DNA from: Tigriopus japonicus
Taxonomy: Eukaryota; Arthropoda; Copepoda; Harpacticoida; Harpacticidae
Length of the DNA: 64,000 bases
Direction of reading: 5' to 3'
Assembly: GCA_010645155.1 (NCBI GenBank)
Contig: CM021322.1
Span: 13,184,360 to 13,248,359, forward strand
Made by a program: the position numbers and the translations under genes. Shown piece after piece: positions 33,511 to 47,500 of the stretch. Numbering within the stretch: the stretch's first letter is position 1; every line of letters starts with the position of its first letter. The notes under the pieces are model-generated. The model saw only the letters and a program-made list of their open reading frames with translations. It had not been told where the DNA came from and did no database searches.

Positions 33511-36500
33511 TGCGGTCTTAAATGGCGCATTCATGACATTTGTGTGAACATACTTCCATAAATCACAACCCGCCAAGTGTGCAGGGTGCGCAACTACGAA
33601 CATATACAGTAATTCGTGTAAAGAGCGGTGGTTTACAATCCCACTAACATTTGTTTCAACTTAAACAAATGTATCGTCGTTGCAAATTTTCGTTCGGAAC
33701 TTCTTCTTTATTTGCACTTGTGCTGAATGAACTGTTATTTTTTCATCTTTGGTAGCTGCTCGACCGTTTATTTGTTACCTGGGGTTACCCACATTTACAG
33801 ATCAAAAGCTGACTGAATCAATCAAGGAATTTCTTTATTGGTATTTCAATGTCGGAACAGTCTTTGAAGCTGATATTTGACGGGGACCAAAATTGACAAG
33901 CCTCCGTTTACAATTTGTACTGACACAAAGGCTATACTGTTACCCTCCGAAATTTAAAATTCAAGAAGGAATTGAAACAAAACTGACATTTTTTTTGTTA
34001 CCCAAACCTTACGAGGACTACATTTCAAGCATGTACAGTACAATGTATCACTAGGAGAGAATTGAATGTCCAGTGAATCTTTGGTTAGTGGATGGACTGG
34101 AACCATTCTTCATTCCGAATAAAGGCGATGGATGCTCGTTCGAACTTCTTGCCACATTCCTTCGGCATTTTATGGTGCTCATGTTTGTTCGTTTGTTTGT
34201 TTGTCGCTCGAGGAATTGAAGTTGTCGTTTACGAGTAATCCGGGATCAACACGCTAAAAATGGGGGTTCACTTGCATTTATTGGACTCCTTGCTTCCCTT
34301 ATGGAGAAGCCGCCGAACGAGAGGCCTTTCGATTGACAATAGAGGTCATTATAGTCTCATTTCAAATTTGACATTCCAATTCCTTGCCTCGTTTTCTTTC
34401 AAGCCATTTGAATTTCATGATGATTTTCAATTTCTTCAAGCAAGATAGCATCAGATGAGCTTACTTGGGCGACGGCAAAGCTGACTGGCTGGATCTTCAA
34501 CGACATTCGGGTTCGTTAATGGGTTCCAAAACCCACCTAGACTAATAATCAAGCATGCTCCAATAACTCCCGGAGAAGGATTCTGGAGCTAAGCTACTCT
34601 AGAACTTTGGCTTGGGCTTCAGGGATTACTGTCGGTGACCGACACCTGGTCATCCACACAGAGATCCTCTTCGATGGACGGCACTCCAATTTCATACCCA
34701 AATGTGAGCTCGGGCCGAAGCAAGTGGTAAGCTCGAATTGAAGCCATTTGTCTGTGTCTTGCTCTATTCCAAGAAAGGCTCCCGTACAAATGGGATGGGC
34801 GCACAACTACCTGTAACATTTTAATAACTCAGACAGCGCGACTCTCTCCAACTACCAAGTTTTTTTTGTGAATGGATGCAGTACGTAGTACCTACTACAT
34901 GCTACAGTGCTTGTAATATCCTCACTGGACACCTGACAATTCTTGGTGCTCGAAGCCGATCTCGTTATTATTGAAGCAATTCTAACAACGGAGTTTTCAT
35001 CCAAAGAGCTCTTTTTGATCCCCCTTACCTATATCTCGACAAGAGGGACCCATCAAAAAGTAATTGATAATGGAAAATAGAGGAAGTTGCTTTGAATTGA
35101 TTTTTGAAGCAATCCTTTGACAAGGAATTTTCCTGGAGAAGCTTCTCAAAAGGTGGAATGGCCTCGAGGCAAGAAACCCGCGTTTGTGTTGAAGCCGGGG
35201 CTTTGTGAAACATTTTTGAGGCATATTTTTGATGCTATCATCTTTTTTTCTTCAAGATTCATCCTGTCTGAGATCCCAGAGCCCGCCCTGTCAAACGTCA
35301 CTTGATACCACACAGGATGAGGCTTGGTCAAGTCACCAATAGAAGTTCTCACAACGAGATGGCCAACTTCTTCAGCCTCCCCTTTGGTTCTCATCACTAG
35401 GGTAATTTAGTGGACACAACTTGGGTCAATTTTTCAGGGATTTTGTTCGATGATAATCTAGATCCAAGGATACATATCTGTGTTTGGTTCGATACGCATC
35501 GAATTTGAAGCGATTTGAAGGTACCACTCGCTAACAACAAAGACTTTTTCACCGATTTCCGAGAAAAACGAGCTCGTAATGAAGATCTGATGGCGGGGGG
35601 TAAGCTACATGTGTAACAGACCACTATGTAGGTACCTATCTACGTATCTAACCATCCATCCATCCGTCCAACCATCCCTAACCTACCTCGATTCAAACTG
35701 GTAGTGCTAGAGTGACTTCAAAATGGTTGGTATAGTGTCTCGATCCGATATCGAGTTCATTCATCAATTAAGTCCAAAATGAAATAGATCCATCCCCACC
35801 ACGACGTCGATCTTCAACATCATCCTCAATAGAGGCCAGGGCGAAAACACATTGGATACCGCACTACTATTACCACCACCCTCGGTCTGATCCCATTGCT
35901 ACGATTACTTGGTGGTAAGTACCATGTCGAGTGGCAGTACCTGTAGCTTTACTAAAAGTAGCTACTGTTACTACCAATAAATGTAGGTACCGTCGTCCCC
36001 TTGGACTTCGAGGTCGAGGGTAGTTTAAGGTTAAATTGAGTGTAAGTATTGCCATGGGGGAATAAATGGAAATAAAACACCAAGAGCTGGCCATTCGTCA
36101 ATGTCAAATAATTGTTCATGAGTTGTCGTGCAGGGTGCATCTCTCGGGCATTATCAGCATCCAGCATCCTTGGAAGGCAAAGCTAGAGAAGCCAACGATT
36201 CGCTCAAGATCGCTTTGGTTTACAACGTGCCTGTCAAAAGCCTCTTGAAACGTCAGGACGAATAGGCTAGGTAGGGTGCTTCTTCTTCAACAACTGCATC
36301 TTTGTCGGCATTTCTCAGGAAGGCCAATTCATGACCAATTCAACAACAGAGATGCGATGGTCAGGGCTGCTGAAAGGGGTTCCCAGGCCTCCAAAGAAAA
36401 AGGCCATCCCTCTTGAGAGGTAAGGCGTCGCTCAGGGAACCGTGGTGGCATCCCTGAATGGTGTTCTCCCAAGGAGGAATGCCGGAGGGACAATGTTAAA

Positions 36501-39500
36501 GTGAGTCACAATGACTGGTAAAAATGGTGTCAGTTGAGCGCTGGGACTTGGGGTGATGAGATTTCTTGTTAATGAGCTGTAGCACCAATGAGTCTACAAG
36601 TCTGTCGGTCTAACTTTGCCTGGCTCTCCTGTCGCCTTGAGTAACCGTGTTGGCTTGGCCAATCTGGGACCTCAATTTTAGGTTTTCGTTTGTGAACATA
36701 GTTCCATAAAGAAATGAGAGGTGTACAAGCATGTGTGAGTGTGAGGGTAAGAGAGCAACAGTAAAGTGCAAGAGGGGAAAATAGACATGGGAATTACTCA
36801 AGAACAACGGCAGAAGGAAGAGTGAAGGGCGTTGCAGCAGTCTTTGGATGCACTGGCAGTCGTCTGGAAGAGTCTATGGAATGTTCCAAAATGTCAGATT
36901 TTGTCATGAAGAACTGCCAAAAACGTTACCGAATGTTGCCAAGCCCAAATTGTAGCATGTGACGTTCGACTCAATTTAAAAGAGTTAGCCATACTAGTTT
37001 CGAATGGGTTGAGTCCTAGAATGGAAGCATTACCATTTTGGTCGAGTTTTGACTGGCTGGCCCACCAATAGACAGACCTCTCACCAGGAAAACCAAGGAG
37101 GAATCCAGGTTGACTTTCTTTTTCACTTGACTCGGTGCGGATGACAAAGAGTGGACTGTCAAAATCAAAATTCAAAGAAAAAAAAACAGGCTCTCGCCAG
37201 ACAGCCACCACATGCGAGCAATGCACATTATTCGATCCACTGGGATAAATCGGGAATGAGGTTACACCTTCCCAGTAGGTGGACATTGATCTGGAAGACG
37301 ACCCCTTAACGGGTTTGCCCTAAATTCAGACAGTGTGAGAAAAGGGGTTGTTGAGAAACTGGCAAACGTCGAGGGGGGTTCAGATCTTTTTCTTGCCTCC
37401 CCTCGAGTAGTCTGGCGCCCTTGGCCTACTCTCCTGCATCGACATAGCCACACAAATTGAAAATAAAGCCCCCGATCTTGAGAATAACTTTGACAGATCA
37501 AGTCCAGTCTCGAGGACAGATTGGCTATCTGATGGATGGTCAAGTTAGCCAACCTGACAACGGACTTGTTGACGAGAACGGCTAGATTTACAGCTGCCGC
37601 GAATGTCTTGTGTCATCAATCTCAAGCCATCCTGTGAACGAATCCCCTCAAAGAAAGAGTTTTTCACTTGGAATGTGTAGCTGGACACCAGTTGAGTGAA
37701 TGAGTTTGAGCTTTGGAGCTCTTTGGCCCCGCCGCCCCGTTAAAAGCCTTACTTCCTCTTCTTTGAAATGCAGCTCTGTATGCAATTCGAGCACCTTGAG
37801 GGACGCCATCATCCCCAAAAGCGAAGAAAAAGAAAACGACGTCCACGACTAACAAACGAACGGATCGACCAACCGACGGAGGTGGTTCAAGTCAATTCTC
37901 GTTTAACCCTTTTTTTTGAAGGAACGTTCAATGCAGTCGCGAGGAATCGAGCGCCTCCGTTAAGGGTGGGTTCAATATGGAAATTGTATTTTGACTGAAA
38001 CCCTTCCAAGCTTGTCACTTTTCCAGACAGACGGCGATCGAGCCAAGCCTGGCCAAAATGGTACGAGGCGGTGAACATGCCTACCGTTGGACAACCCCGG
38101 GAGGCACTACACATATACAGGTCTATCTATCCATCTGTCTATCTGGCTAGCTAGATAGGCATGCAGTACCAGAATGACCCCCGAGGTCAGACGGGCATCC
38201 CTGGAGGCACAGAAGGCTTGGAGATGGAGTCCAAGCCCAAATTCATCATGAACACTTCTCAAAAGGCGCCCTCCCTTGAATTCAAGGCGAAACCAAGACG
38301 AAGTGGGTGTGTTGTCGGAACTGTCAAAGCCCGGGTTCTCAATTTGGATTCTTCGAAAACACCATCTCATGCAGGGTTGGGAGCAATGCGTTTCGCTCTC
38401 GCTCACACACCGATGGGAACTGGGAGGGAAGGAGGGCTGTAATTGACTTCCCAACCCAAATGCAAGACATTTCAAAACTCTTTGATTGAATTCGAGGTAA
38501 TTTGGGTAGATGACACACATGGTGATGTTCATGAACGTATTTGATACAAAATGTCAAGATCCATTCACCCATTTCTCAAGGATCGTGATCATCGTCAAGT
38601 ATTAACACCACCTCCTTGCTCTAAAGTTTGCTCGAGAGGTTTTGGCTTCCTCGTCGATTTACATTAATCATTTGACAGGATCCATTTCATTGCGCGAATG
38701 GATGTGAGTGGCTTTGATCCAGCCATGAATGAATGACAATGATGAGTGAGCCATTTGTTCTTGCTTAGGCCATGGGTAAATAAAGCCACAATTAGTGTCC
38801 GCAGAAAGAAAAAAGACCCTCATCTCAATTGCGTTGATCTCTCAGCTTGGCAAAAACTATAACTCCTCACCCACAAACCCTTTGGTGGTAATGGTAATTG
38901 TCTTAGTGCTAACTGCAAATTATTCTCTAAACAGAATCCAAACTGCATCGAGTGTGTCTCGTCTGAGAACCGTATGTTGTCAAGAATTGGAACAGGAAAC
39001 AAGGTTACAATCCGCAGATTTTGCACCGAAACCTAAACTATTTACATGTGCCAAATAAAGATGGCCAAGCTTGTCCTGACTACCATGATAAATAATTTGG
39101 TTTCTTCTCGGACTCGATCGGTGCAAATACCTGCGATCCATTAGACATTAACAAATAAGAGCATATGGGCTAGCCTGTCAATAGAGTCATTGCTCATCCT
39201 ACCAAAGAGGCATTTGAGGAAGCATCCGACCCTCGCAATGATAACCTACGAAACGTATTAAGCGCAAGCAAGCCGTCGTCTTTTGGCAATTCCAGATCTC
39301 CCAGATGGCGATTGTTCAACTTTGGAATGTGGCTGAAAACATGCTGGAATTGGTCACTACTAATGGTTAAGGATTTGATTGCAATTCGTACATTTGGAAC
39401 GAAAAGAGAGTGAAACTTTTGGCTTTGATTTCAAGTACCATCATGTGTTTATGGGACAAGCTATCAAGGGCGTAATTCTCGTGGGAGATCTAACGAGTAC

Positions 39501-40149
39501 GTATGGATGTGGGACTTGGAAAGCGAGTGAGTCGAGTACGTCTTGGCAATTATAACTACCACTCCGAACTGTCACTCAAAACATGTCTGTCTGTGGGATC
39601 GCGATACAGCGGGATGATGCCTGGTTGGAATGTAACCAAGGTCCGTGACCAATTGGCTACCACTTTTTTTTTCAAACAGACTCACACACACACATCCTTG
39701 GTTCGAGAGAGTGTTTCCTTGTCGAGGTAAACGACGTCGGGTTGTCTCCAAAGAGGTCAGAGAAGTGAGATTCAACACATCCACCCAAAACTGGGAAGGA
39801 TGATGATGGAGTCAAGAAGTGCCTTCTTTAATAACCGGTCATAACGGACAAATACCAGGGTTTAGCCCAATCCACACACAAGAAGAAGATGTAGAACGTA
39901 AAATCATGAAGGAGAGAGAGAGAGAGAAAAAAATGCTCTGATGTTTCGGGAGGGATACTATTTCGAAAATTAGCCCCTTTGCAGCCGTCCTCCGACTTCC
40001 CTCATTCGTCCAACAAGGCTCCATTACGGCCCCACTTCAAAAATGAAAAGCAAACAAAAAGAGATGCATTTACAAACATGGCTGGCATTCGCTGTCATGT
40101 TCACCGACACCAAAAGACCGCAAATCCACTGTTGAGCTCTTGCACACAA

Positions 40150-40173
40150 CAAACGAACGAACGAACGAACGAA
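40150..40173 (+). repeat. (AACG)n tetranucleotide repeat
   Basis: About five to six AACG/ACGA units in tandem. Confidence 0.9.
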
Positions 40174-41546
40174 ATGCGAACAAATCAGACGCTTCTTTAT
40201 TCGACGTCATAAGAGAATCATGAGAAGAACGAAGTACTCACTCACATTTCTAGACTAGAATGAAGACTAACTGACTACTGTGGCACGGACAGACGTAAGC
40301 GTAAACCCATTCAGCCATAAGTAGCCCTAGTAAACTTTTTTATTGCAAACTAAAGCAACATCCAATTAAGAATAGTGTGGTGGCAAATCATTGGGCCATG
40401 TATGTAGGCCATTAATTGTTCCACGAACGAGGAAGATCAGTACTGTTCCAAGGGAGAAACGGGAATATGACCCTATAAAAACCGACGACCAATCCAGCTT
40501 TGGTTAGGGTTCACAAAAAAATGTTGTTGGCGTTCTTCAAGGCGCCATTATGAAACATTGCAAAGTATTTCTTTGTTCCGTGGCTTTGAACATTGTTTGG
40601 CTTGTCTTTGATGTTATGTATTTGTTCGTGTTAAAATTGGGTTGGGACAAATCGGAGGAAAACCCTCGTTGACTTTCGTCCAAAAGATAAATCAATCAAG
40701 CCGAGGCCCGGAAAAAGTGCATCAAACAGATGGATAGACATGTTCATTTAGGCGGCAATAAATCAAATTTATTTTGCCCTACGATTAGGCCGTCCATTAA
40801 CTTATAGTATGCAAACATTAGCAACGTGACGGAGGACGTAATTCTCGACTCTATGAACGAACGGAGGAACGGCCAAATAACCACGCCAAATGACGGTTTT
40901 GTGCAAAAATAACCGGTCGCAACGCAAGCTTGATCGGCTGTCGAAATACAATCCGGTAATATGCGTCGGGGGCAATTACTAGTCAGATCGAATTGGCCTG
41001 GAAAGTTGATCACGAATTTGAAGGAAGAAAAAAACATGCCTATACACACACACACTTACATTGGGATTGACCTTTAATCTCAATTTCTGGAAGTCAACCA
41101 ACTTTCAGACGCTAATCGCTCAGAAGGCACTAGGCTTTTTCAAATCAACTGGGGGCCTGAACTGCACTACTTAAGCCTTCTTGGCAATGTTAATCTCTAA
41201 TCCTCTGGATCATGTGGCTTGTCTCGATCTGATAAAGGAGAAGAAGAAGAAAACCCGCATATTTCATAATAATCCAACACTGGAAAAACTAATCTCATCA
41301 ACTTTAATTGGCCAACTAATTTTCTCAGCTTGTGCTCAAATGAGCCCAGCCCTGTGGTTATGGCTCTTTGAAGGTAGATTGGTGAAATCTCAGAGAAGCT
41401 CACTTGTCTGTGGGACGAGTATTTGCTTTTCTAACAGTGACTGAGTTACTGTCAGACAGTGTGCATTCTCTGAAATGTTAGAACCAAACCATGTGCATTG
41501 GCCGTACTTTGAACTTGGTCGGTCTTACCTATTGTAGTGCATGGCT

Positions 41547-41579
41547 GGTTGGTTGGTTGGTTGGTTGGTTGGTTGGTTG
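41547..41579 (+). repeat. (GGTT)8 tetranucleotide repeat
   Basis: Eight perfect GGTT units. Degenerate GGTT or CCAA tracts also occur near 3100-3160 (inside TGIF intron 3), 23230 and 61245. Confidence 0.95.
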
Positions 41580-44500
41580 AGTTGTGCTAATGGTTATGGG
41601 CTCTCGTGAGTCCGGTTCTCATCCTCGCGGTCCAAGAGAGCCAAATAAGGCCTAGACTTATAATTTCAGGCTCCATTCGCCGTTGGAACGAACCAACGAT
41701 GGGCCGAGGGCTTAATAGAGACGAACGCTCTGTTCACCTGCATACCTGAAGGGTTACCCTTTTTGAACCAAGTCTGGCTGGTTGATGGCTTTGAACCAAT
41801 TTGGAACATGCAATGCTTTGCTGGACATGTTCTCATGACAACCATGACCGTTGCTTGTAGGTAGACGAACAAGACCGAAAACATGTCAGACTCGAAATGG
41901 TGTACGCACCACATTCTCTCTCTAAGACCCTTGCCAATGTCATGTAAATGCGCCTTCAACTGAAGTCTGTCATTCAGCCAGTTCATACACGGCGAGTGCA
42001 CAATCCAGCTTTTGCCATGACCAATGCCAACTAAACCACTCACATTCATTAGCAGCGCACGGCTCTTCATGGAAATGGCTAATCCTTTCAAATGCATCAA
42101 AATGACGGCGAGAAGTCACGACTTGAGCCAACCCACTTGGACTCCAAAGCCAAGAAGAGCTAATGTGAGACCCTGATCATGAATCCGGACACGACGAACT
42201 CCTACGTGCCAAACGGAGAAACCGGGGGTGATCACATTCCATGGATGACGTAGGTAGTTGGAAGGCCTAAGCGGGTTTAAGGTTTCCTCGTTGGGGATCG
42301 GATACTCGAAGAGGCCCATGCTGTTAAGCCTTTTGTAACTCTTCTTTATTGAACGAGCCTACATGAGTGGTGACGAGATTTCGAACGCACGGGATTCTTG
42401 ACCCTTCTCTTTGGGGTTGTCCAACCTTTTCTCCGTGAGGATGAACAAAGATCAGATCGGAGCGCTTACCACGGAAACGCAAGGGTTCAAGGAACTCCCA
42501 TGTCTCGCCGAGTCTGCGTCGTCTGTAGGCCTAGTCTCTATTACTTCTTCTTCACTGATCTATAAAAGGCATCACTTTAATATGCAGTGCCAACACAAAT
42601 CTAGTCGGCAGTCACCATGGCTATTGCTACTACCGAGGCTGCTGCTGGTGTTGCTGTTACTACTTTTCCGCCTTCAAACGAGTAATAAGGCAAGCATACT
42701 TTTTGATAGCATGAGCAAATGCATGTGGGTTTTGCACCCAAACTTGAAGCCAGCTTCGTTTGTTCGTTCGTTCTACAGAGATTTAGCGGTAGTGTATATA
42801 CGTAGATATGAAGAAGTGTTTTCGGTGGAGTTGTGCGAATACTCAGTACCAGGACGTGGTGCGCTTGGAATATGTAGTTGATTTGCACTTGGATGAGATG
42901 GAGGAGGCAAAAGGAGGCAGAGAAGCAATTCGAAATGCCAGCCGTCTGTCTAGTCACGTAAAGCTTGTCTTTGGGATTGAATTCGCAATCATTTTTGCTC
43001 TATAGAGATTGGTAGTGCATCTTTTCTTTTACAAAACTTTACACAAATATCATTCGTAATGAACAATTCCGGGTTGGCTTTACATTGACGCTTGGTAAGG
43101 AAACTTTTCCAATCGGCAAGATCATCATCTTAGGATGAGCGAAGGCGTGCCAAAAATCCATAAGAGGAAAACGCGAACGAACATTAAACAGAATCCTAGA
43201 TTTGTACGGCTGATATGGGATAAAACGGCCTAAACAGATTCGTAGCAAGCTCGGCATCCCAGATACCTGGCTTGATGTATGCAAATTTGCTGACATTTCG
43301 TCGTCCGTGGTAATTGAGAATCACGGCAAAAGAGGCTTTCGTCGTTCTCCATTCGCTTGAGTTAGTTCTCTTATTTCGATTTGCTGTCTTGGAACAGCGG
43401 ATGCAAAACACGATTGAGACCAGAATGTCTCCCAAGGAATGGCTTCGCTTTGTGTGAAAGGAACTCAAAATGAGTGCTCATTAGTTAGGGCCTTCAACGG
43501 ATAAAAATACCAACGAAAAACAACTGAATTGTAAGGTTTTTGAAAACGGAGAAAAGTCATGGGATCAGACTCACCGAACAAGGAAAATACTCTTAGGTTT
43601 GGCTCCTTCAGTGCAGTCCTTCATTCTATTAATAGAGTTTTCGTTATGAAAGGATGGAGTCGGGACAAAACAGCATATTAAAGGACTTTTACCCTTTTAT
43701 GGAAAACATATATCTCCTTCAAAAGTCACAAAACGGCCCATCATGGGAAAGGCGGATTTGGCAGGAAGCTCAGTTCAACCGTTTCATGGAATCTTTTTGG
43801 CCTTTCAGCGAGAATCCGGATGAGCAAAAGGAAGAGAGAGGGTAATTTGAAAATTCCATTCCGTTGTAGAGTTATGTATATGTGTTGACATTTATTTGGA
43901 CAAGATCAATTATTTATCCACATGAATCATATAACCCTTGGGAGTAATTCATACCTGGGGCCGTCTCATTCAACGTTATCTTTTGTATCTTGGGCGATTT
44001 TAGAGAAGACTGAATTCCGCCCTTACTAGATAGAAGTTAAGTCTCGACACAAGAAGATCTGGATTTCGTTTGACTTTTTGATAGGAAATCGAGTCCGACT
44101 CCGTAGTTTGAGCATTTTGCATTCTCCAAGCGAGAAATTCAAATAGTCGATTTCGAGCTCGTTTCAGTAAGGAGCTTTCGAGCGGCCTTTATCGCACAAG
44201 ACCACTACGGTCCGGAATTCCGAGACAACAAGGTTAAGAAAGAAATCAAATGACCCTCGACATTTGTGTTGGAATTTTCGCAAATTCAGACATCCAGACC
44301 CAAGCCTGGCAATTGAAGTGTGATCCTAAGTGTTCACAACAAAGGACCTCGGGTTTTCATCTTCGTTACCGTGTAATGAGGCTGCTTTTTGGACCGGTGT
44401 TTTCTAGGAACAGACCTTGACAGCAACATTGATCGTTTTGCAGCCAAGTGTCAGATGCGTGACAGCACAGAGAGCCAAAGCTTTGTACATACATACACAC

Positions 44501-47500
44501 GTACAATTCAGCAAATTCTCCGAGCTTGTCATAGTTTTTTGTACTCTTTCCAAGTCTACTTCCCATGTATTGATTCCTCCAAATGACATCCAAATCGGCC
44601 AAAATGCAACTTGGCCGATGTACTTAATGCAAGAACACGTTAACTGTGGTCCATTTTTTGTGTCTAAGAAGTACACTGCAGACTTTGGAGATTTGACGGA
44701 CATTGTTCTGAAATGTAATTTGTTTTTATCGTCGCAACAATCTCGACCAAACGGGATCGTTGACACGGATTGCAATTTAAGGAACTTGGAATCGCAAAAT
44801 AGGTGGTTCAGTTGATGAATCTCATTTGATCTTGGCAGATAATGCCTTCACAATCAGGGAACAAACAAACGAGTCTGCTAGTTGTGAAAGTTTGATTCCA
44901 CAATAAATCATTGTCCAATTTCGAAAAACGGGAGTAAATTATGAGTGCGAAAAGGCCATTTCTAGACATTCACTTTAGTTCTCCATAACACATTCTGCAA
45001 TCTAATCTGGTTATTTTTAGTTTTTCTTGTATTTCCAACTATAACTCGGCACGTCTGACCTTAAGAAAAATCAGCCTAACGTCAACCCTAAGTTTCGAGG
45101 AACCGATCACGCTGCAGTCTCAGTAAACAAAGCGCAGCAGGCTCCTCTCGATCTTCTCCCTAACACAAATGGTAAGCCGATTACTTATCAGTACCTAGCA
45201 ATTGAATTAAAGGTCGTAGGCAGGGTCAACTTGAAGAATACCAAGTCGTGACCGAAGGTGATAGCTGGGAAGTCACTTATCCGCTTCAAAAATAGTAGGA
45301 CCATCGTTGTGGGTTGTATGCGTGTATGAGTGAGTGAGACGGAGAGATAAGATCAGATCAGCTCCCCTTGTAGTATTCTGAGAGGTACTTGGTACGTATT
45401 CATTATGAATAAGAATTCCCTAGTTTTAGGCAATCAAAATTGCACTTTTTTCTCCAACACCACAGACGGGTAGACACCACGATGCGTGAAGATAAATATG
45501 CAAATCGCCTGTTGGTTGGTGTCCATCTTAATTTTCCCCCGTTGATAGGAAGACAACTCGAGCCACCAGGAGCTCTCAAATTGGCAGGTTCCCTCCTGCA
45601 AATAAGCAGATGCGATCTTGTTTCACGTCAAAATAATTTAGACATTTTAAGAAACAACCCCTCTCTCTCTCAGGGGTTGCTATTATTACCATGATTATCA
45701 TTATTGTCAGTTTGAACAAAGAACGTGGAAATTATGCCCAGGCAGTGAGGGAACACACGTTTCACCACGAGGGCCAAAGGGAACCAGGTTAATAAAGATA
45801 GACCCTTGGAAGAAGAGTACTTTTTCCCAGTCTATTTGTGGATCAACACCTACAGGAGCGTGATATCTAACAAGATCTTATCGGAGGTAAAAACCGCAAT
45901 TTCGGCATAGATTACAAAAAAAAAATCATACACCCTCACCCAAACCAGGTGCTGATAGGGCTTAATAAAAAAAATCACATGTCCCAACGGGTTAGCTTGT
46001 GAGATTCAGAACCCTTTTTGAATGCAAAACCTTGTCCGAACCTATCTAGTTGCAATATTCCAAGATTGCATTCTTGATTAGGTTGTAAACTCGCTGCTCG
46101 GGAATTGCCAACCACTGAGACACCGGGAACCGGGAACTAATAAGCCTGGCCTGGTTGGGACTCGTTCATGGACGTGAGTATTTATATGATCTACGTAAGA
46201 GATTTACCGGGTGCAGACTACAAATAAAGGTTTTATGAAATTCAGATGTTATTGCTGCAGCACAAAGCGAGTTTCGAAAACATGACTCACCACACTATTT
46301 CAAGCTTAGACCTGGCCAGACATTCTAATCTTTGTTTCTTCAATAACCTTACAAAAATGTTAAGGCCTCTTTTGAATATCGGCAAGAAATGACCTGTTTC
46401 AGGAGCGTAAGAAATCCTCCTCCTTTGGCTTGTTAAACATAACATATTGTCACAACTTAACTCAGATCTGGGGCAAGAAATCCTAGTTTGTGGTCCTTTT
46501 TATTGTTTTGGATGTGTCTAACTGAGCTAGGCTTTCTTCGAAAATGTAGAGGAAAAATGGCTTTCGTGCTCAATCGTAATGCTACTCCAAAATATTGTGC
46601 CATTACTTTTTCCGGACCCGGTAGATCTACGAGTGCGGGAAAAAATCTGAAGACTGAGAAATGGTTGAGGCATTCAAGACGGAACCACCATGATTTACAA
46701 CCAACATCATTTCTTGGCTGATTGTCATGAAATTGTGCATAAGGTGAATTGAACTATGCATGGTAATTCAAATTCCAGGGTACTTTGGTTCTAGCCAATC
46801 TAGCAACCCTGATGATAATGTCTATAGCCATGGTTCATACGAACGTGAAATGAAAGGGATGTAATCATTCCGATTTCCAGCTCGTTCACACGGAATGGTA
46901 ATAATAATTACCTGTCTTCAATGCAGTCCTCACGATGACTTGCCCTTCGAAGTTACGTTCAATGACGAGGAGGGTCTGATTACTGCACCATTTCATTTCT
47001 AGTCGCAGTCTGATTGTCCAAACTGACTTGTCTCACTCACACTTTGGATCCATAGGGCATGAGGAATGGTGATCCTTGGTCTTGGTCGACAACCCTGGCC
47101 GAACTTTCTCACCCTCAATGGGTAATTTCGTCTAGACTGGCAATGGATTCAGTCCAACAACTTTATTCCAGCGTTTTCTTTTGTTAAGTAATAGAAAGTG
47201 ACTGTTTTTAGAACATCGAATCGATCCAGTACTTTGTCAAATTCGTTCAGAACTCGCATTTTCGGGCTCAAATCTAAATTTGAAGGAGGCTGTTGGTGGC
47301 CGAATTTTGGCGGTAAGCGAGGCGCCAATGAGGAGAAAACCGCAGAATCGGATTGTAAAGGCGGCAATTGCGGTTCATACGTATCGCTTTGAGTTAATGT
47401 GCCCTAATGTGGGACAACTCAGGCGTGATGGATCTTAAATCAGATTAATGGAGCCTCGCCGTCAAGTTGCGGTGCCCCTGAATTTTAAAAGACAATAGGT

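Larger units (their letters stand above)
30069..46900. other. Gene-poor stretch around the 33188-33510 candidate exon
   Basis: Apart from that candidate, I see only unrelated short frames, two tetranucleotide repeats (40150, 41547) and AT-rich DNA. A strong minus donor at 42466 (CCGTG|GTAAGC) has no convincing acceptor. Confidence 0.5.

Noticed and set aside
46931..47409. Short terminal-exon-like frames on both strands
   Set aside because: Each has one good splice site only, the two strands conflict, and no partner exon was found.
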